Below, piece by piece: positions 61,849 through 64,000 of a stretch of DNA of 64,000 nt. The notes beneath the pieces are model-generated. The model was not told where the DNA came from, searched no databases, and saw nothing but the letters and a program-made list of their open reading frames with translations. The stretch's first letter is position 1. Every line of letters starts with the position of its first letter. The DNA is from CAYLMG01 sp964493425. GTDB taxonomy: Bacteria > Planctomycetota > Phycisphaerae > Sedimentisphaerales > Anaerobacaceae. The stretch spans positions 31,762 to 95,761 of the forward strand of contig CAZBMW010000010.1 in the NCBI GenBank assembly GCA_964493425.1, in the 5' to 3' direction. The translations under genes were made by a program, and so were the position numbers.

Positions 61849-63888
61849 TCAGCTTTTTACCAACAAATACGCACGAATAACCTCAGCCACACTCCAGGCC
61901 TGTGCGAAACAGCCTCTTGCTTTATGAGGTTCATCACCGTCAAATATCTCGCTGATTTGCCCGATACAGCCGTCACTATTCATATGTTCGAGCAGCGGCT
62001 CAATAAATTTCGCCGCCTTCTTTTTGCTGCTTTGGTCGCAGCCGTTCACTCTCAGATAAGCCTCCACAAATGGCCCTATCAGATAAGGCCAAACCGTCCC
62101 CTGATGATATGCCTCATCACGATGACGCGCTGGGCCGCTATAAGTCCCCCTATATCGGTTGTCAAGAGTATCAAGGCTGCGAAGACCATACGGTGTTAAA
62201 AGCCTGCTTTCAACAACATCAACAACACTTTTTGCCTGATATTTTTCCAACGGTGAAAACGGCAGCGACACTGCAAATATCTGGTTCGGACGCAAACTGC
62301 TGTCAATGCTGCCGTCCGGCGAAACACAATCGTTAAGATAACCCATTTGCTGGTTCCAGTACAAGCTCCGGAAACTTTTTTCACACTTCTCAGCCATCAG
62401 CCTGTAACGCCGTGCCAATTGCGAATTTTTCTTCTCGTAATACCGCGCAAGATAACAAAGACAGTTGTACCACAATGCGTTAACCTCGACTGCCTTGCCG
62501 TAACGAGCCGTTATACTTACTCCCTCGAATCTTGCATCCATCCAGGTCAACTGCGTATTCTCATTACCGCCCCGAACTAAACCGTCCTCGTCGCAGCGTA
62601 TCCCGTATCGCGTACCCTGACTATAACAATCAACTATCCGGTGAATCACCGGTAAAAGATGCTCATCGAACGCCTCGTTGTCGCCGCTGCTCTTAAGATA
62701 CTGAAATGCTGAATGAATAAACCATAACGAGGCATCTATACTATTAAATGCCGCTCTTTTACTCTTCTCATCAAAGTAATTAGCTATCATCCCCCCCTGC
62801 TCAGCCTGCGCAAAGGTAAAAAGCACCGACTTGGCCTCTTCGAACCTGCCGGTGGAGAGTAATAGCCCCGGCAGCGACACAAACGCATCTCTGCCCCAGT
62901 CGCAAAACCACGGGTAACCCGCCAGTATTGTCCATTGCTCCCGTCCATCCGGGGCAGAACGCCTCACAACAAATTTATCCGCTGCCAAACAAAGCTTTTC
63001 AAAAACGCCGTCTCCTCCACAGATTTTCGACTTTTCTTTGATATCCTCCTGATGTTTGTGCAAATTCTCCAACACACTCTCAAGCTCTGTTCCCGTGAAA
63101 TATAGCAGTCCTTTGCTGCTGCTTTCCTTCTCTGCTGCCTTAAGGCTGAACCAGAAAACTATCCTACGAGGTGAATCGAGAAAATTTTTGAAAGTCCCCG
63201 GTGTCCACAAATCCTCTATAAAATCCTGACCACATTCACGCTCCCGCCGGTAGTGAACATTATACCACCACTGCTCATCGGCCCTAAAGTCCATACTAGG
63301 ACACTTCAAAAACAACTCACACACCAGAGGTGAATTATTTCGAACAAGCAAACTGCCGCTGAGGCTTTCTGAAAAAATCGACGCTTCGCTTTTCTGCAGT
63401 GAATGATAATCTCTCAAACTAATAAACGGCCTTAATTCAAACTCAACACCGCTGCCCACCTCAAAAAAATCGTAAACCAGCGCCCCCGAATCAATGTCAC
63501 TGTGCAGATATAATGACTTCGTTAACTCAATACCCTCAAACTTATAATCAAAATGAACACCGATGTCCTGACGAAAACGCAGCGCCCTGCAGCTCTCAGG
63601 CGCAAACTTCACGTCGAATTCAAAACTTGAAAGATTTATTTCTCTATCGCCGGCCCTTATAGTCTCAAGGCAATTGCTCAATGCCGCTACTCTGCCTGCC
63701 GGTGGTAACAGTGACCCAATTAGCAGGCTGTGATACCTTCTCGTATTGCAGCAGGCAATAGTTGATGATGCATAAGAACCCCTTTTATTGGTTAAAAGCC
63801 ATTCCTTATCTAACAATTCCTCAAAGCTCGTTTCCTTCGTCGATATACAAGTAGTTGCCCTGCTGCTATGCTTCTGTAATGTATGCAA
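61849..63888 (-). CDS. Amylo-alpha-1,6-glucosidase / glycogen debranching-type enzyme
   Basis: A protein of about 679 aa with an N-terminal glycogen-debranching domain (about 25-240, N-K-R-G-S-Y-A-S-S-T) and a C-terminal (alpha/alpha)6 catalytic domain (about 290-675) with G-Y-P-W-F-C-D-W-G-R-D-A-F and G-T-V-W-P-Y-L-I-G-P. These are the marks of the GDE_C family. There is no ATG: TTG 63888 follows AGGAG at 7 nt and is preferred to TTG 63903. It should release glucose at alpha-1,6 branches of glycogen and fits functionally with glgP at 25.6 kb. Confidence 0.9.
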   Translation of the reverse strand: MHTLQKHSSRATTCISTKETSFEELLDKEWLLTNKRGSYASSTIACCNTRRYHSLLIGSLLPPAGRVAALSNCLETIRAGDREINLSSFEFDVKFAPESCRALRFRQDIGVHFDYKFEGIELTKSLYLHSDIDSGALVYDFFEVGSGVEFELRPFISLRDYHSLQKSEASIFSESLSGSLLVRNNSPLVCELFLKCPSMDFRADEQWWYNVHYRRERECGQDFIEDLWTPGTFKNFLDSPRRIVFWFSLKAAEKESSSKGLLYFTGTELESVLENLHKHQEDIKEKSKICGGDGVFEKLCLAADKFVVRRSAPDGREQWTILAGYPWFCDWGRDAFVSLPGLLLSTGRFEEAKSVLFTFAQAEQGGMIANYFDEKSKRAAFNSIDASLWFIHSAFQYLKSSGDNEAFDEHLLPVIHRIVDCYSQGTRYGIRCDEDGLVRGGNENTQLTWMDARFEGVSITARYGKAVEVNALWYNCLCYLARYYEKKNSQLARRYRLMAEKCEKSFRSLYWNQQMGYLNDCVSPDGSIDSSLRPNQIFAVSLPFSPLEKYQAKSVVDVVESRLLTPYGLRSLDTLDNRYRGTYSGPARHRDEAYHQGTVWPYLIGPFVEAYLRVNGCDQSSKKKAAKFIEPLLEHMNSDGCIGQISEIFDGDEPHKARGCFAQAWSVAEVIRAYLLVKS

Positions 63889-63951
63889 AATCAAACTCCT
63901 CAAAAGTTCATATAAAAAATAACGGCTGCATAAAAAGCAAAATCTGTATTT

Positions 63952-64000
63952 TCACCCGACAGGCTGTAACCAATAGTCCGGCACAAGCTCGCCTCTCATG
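63952..64000 (-). CDS. 3' end of an unidentified upstream gene
   Basis: On the - strand an open frame enters from the right edge and stops with TGA at 63954-63952, about 64 nt before the debranching gene. Only about 16 residues are seen (ending D-Y-W-L-Q-P-V-G). No family can be assigned. Spacing suggests it is the previous gene of the same transcription unit. Confidence 0.35.
   Translation of the reverse strand, partial: MRGELVPDYWLQPVG

Overview
The window looks like chromosomal DNA of an anaerobic, moderately AT-rich Gram-negative bacterium, most probably a planctomycete of the Phycisphaerae (Sedimentisphaerales-like). This placement is inference. It rests on a large pyruvate:ferredoxin oxidoreductase, a citramalate synthase, an encapsulin-type ferritin-like protein, an exosortase/EpsI/giant-TPR polysaccharide locus, lipoproteins, an MlaEF pair, a PilX-like protein and a small secreted protein rich in Asn-Glu-Pro. 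No rRNA, tRNA, CRISPR, transposase or integrase was found.

Region 1 (1-16 kb, mostly + strand): the end of lipB overlapping lipA (lipoate synthesis), a PilX-like protein, a small acidic secreted protein, then carA-carB, a second complete carB with its own promoter, and lon. folP and pdxB face lon on the - strand.

Region 2 (15.8-28.2 kb): a ferritin-like protein (+). On the - strand lies a tightly overlapping set of mlaE- and mlaF-like genes, a fused FAD/Fe-S oxidoreductase and the radical SAM gene amrS. A degenerate B12-domain protein (+), citramalate synthase (-), PTS IIA (+) and alpha-glucan phosphorylase (-) follow. At 28.47-28.74 kb, upstream of glgP, sits a promoter-stem-terminator unit that looks like a small structured RNA.

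Region 3 (28.9-49.7 kb, almost all - strand): pheT with a Ycf46-like AAA ATPase downstream, a PEGA lipoprotein (+), and a six-gene polysaccharide export operon. That operon runs Wza-type lipoprotein, exosortase, EpsI-like protein, 1621-aa TPR protein, Wzz/BY-kinase and sugar epimerase. Next come a lipoprotein and pyruvate:ferredoxin oxidoreductase, whose promoter is overlapped by a perfect inverted repeat.

Region 4 (50-57 kb, + strand): an OmpA-type lipoprotein, then trpLEGDFBA. The trp operon is preceded by a complete textbook attenuator: a 24-codon leader peptide with three consecutive Trp codons, perfectly complementary antiterminator and terminator arms, and a promoter that would start transcription at or next to the leader ATG. 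trpC is absent from the operon.

Region 5 (56.9-64 kb): an accessory-looking patch. It holds a compositionally distinct orphan gene flanked by attC-like heptamers, an array of degenerate 21-bp repeats, and a 60-bp relic of the 3' end of a GH27 gene. Beyond these are an MFS transporter with a TTG start, an intact GH27 lipoprotein, a glycogen-debranching-type glucosidase and the last codons of one more gene.

The strongest candidates for something undescribed are the trp attenuator with a probably leaderless leader peptide, the small RNA unit upstream of glgP, and the cassette-like island with its 21-bp array.
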